In this document: piece by piece, positions 63,816 through 64,000 of the stretch
Layout of the letters: each line of letters begins with the position of its first letter
How positions within the stretch are numbered: the first letter of the stretch is position 1
Assembly: GCF_001625355.1 (NCBI RefSeq)
Contig: NZ_JSEE01000002.1
Span: 62,001 to 126,000 of the forward strand
Source: Marinomonas sp. TW1
GTDB taxonomy: Bacteria > Pseudomonadota > Gammaproteobacteria > Pseudomonadales > Marinomonadaceae
Direction: 5' to 3'
Length of the DNA: 64,000 nt
Position numbers and translations under genes: made by a program
Notes under the pieces: generated by a model
What the model was told of the DNA's origin: nothing
The model's database searches: none
What the model saw: the letters and a program-made list of their open reading frames with translations, nothing else

Positions 63816-64000
63816 ATGGCTAAAGCAAAAACCGCCTTTGTATGTAATGAATGCGGCGCAGATTACGCGAAATGGCAAGGACAATGTCAAGCGTGTGGTG
63901 CGTGGAACTCACTCTCTGAAATCCGTTTAACCTCTGGCAAAACCTCTGCTCGAGTGGCCGCTAGCCAAGACGCTCGAACATTGGGTTATGCTGGAGCCAC
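63816..64000 (+). CDS. radA: DNA repair protein RadA (5' part; continues past the window)
   Basis: The first 61 residues are visible. The N-terminal four-cysteine zinc finger is complete (CNECG, then CQACG with AKWQGQ between), the hallmark of RadA/Sms. RadA is a RecA-like branch-migration helicase for recombination repair. The ATPase and Lon-like domains would lie beyond the window. AAAGAGA precedes the ATG. Confidence 0.93.
   Translation, partial: MAKAKTAFVCNECGADYAKWQGQCQACGAWNSLSEIRLTSGKTSARVAASQDARTLGYAGA

Overview
This 64 kb window looks like a chromosomal segment of a marine, polar-flagellated gammaproteobacterium, most likely an Oceanospirillales member close to Marinomonas. That placement is inferred from protein resemblance and gene content: the FlgP/FlgT basal-body genes, PpnN, UbiK, Rep next to a short cytochrome c, kbl-tdh, glnK-amtB and the GNAT/nitrilase fusion. 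I see no phage, insertion sequence, CRISPR array or plasmid function. The window starts inside a carboxylesterase gene and ends inside radA.

Layout. 1-2.8 kb: esterase, P-loop kinase and dinB (with a perfect LexA box). 3.2-6.9 kb: a cluster with flgP, flgT, a ZapB-like coiled-coil gene, a small outer-membrane protein, a 55-residue membrane peptide and a ProQ-domain protein with an N-terminal coiled coil. 7-8.6 kb: tRNA-Tyr on the plus strand faces an eight-tRNA cluster on the minus strand, and a 38-copy GCTGGAAA tandem array lies between them. 8.6-16.8 kb: polysaccharide deacetylase, threonine catabolism (kbl-tdh), nudC, glutaminase, ppnN and an MFS transporter. 17-24.3 kb: an ECF sigma factor, a FecR-type anti-sigma factor, a TonB-dependent receptor with an STN domain and a periplasmic M16 protease, behind a Fur-like box. 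24.4-29 kb: a glutathione transferase and a CHASE kinase / response regulator / GGDEF-EAL relay. 29.9-33.1 kb: an NCS1 permease with a mannitol-type dehydrogenase. 33.2-47.1 kb: an iron-siderophore uptake island. 47-52 kb: tRNA-Arg, cytochrome c, rep, a BASS transporter and an outer-membrane protein. 52-57.8 kb: an IclR-controlled tripartite tricarboxylate transporter with a beta-hydroxyacid dehydrogenase and an unknown protein. 57.8-64 kb: comM, a Trp-rich small protein, ubiK, glnK-amtB behind sigma-54/NtrC sites, the GNAT/nitrilase fusion and radA.

How the genes work together. Two blocks concern nutrient capture at the outer membrane. The sigma/FecR/STN-receptor/M16-protease block resembles a surface-signalling version of the FusA/FusC (Pectobacterium) and YddB/PqqL (E. 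coli) systems, in which a receptor imports a protein and an M16 protease cuts it in the periplasm. Here the receptor also carries an EF-hand-like calcium loop. This is the best candidate for an undescribed system. The second block combines two receptors, a YclNOPQ/CeuBCDE-type binding-protein importer and a YbtPQ-type pair of fused ABC half-transporters, with no siderophore synthesis genes in view, which suggests use of siderophores made by others.

Many start codons were moved from the longest reading frame to the one with a ribosome binding site or a stop/start overlap; these choices are stated in each entry. All family assignments are from reading the protein sequence, not from database searches.
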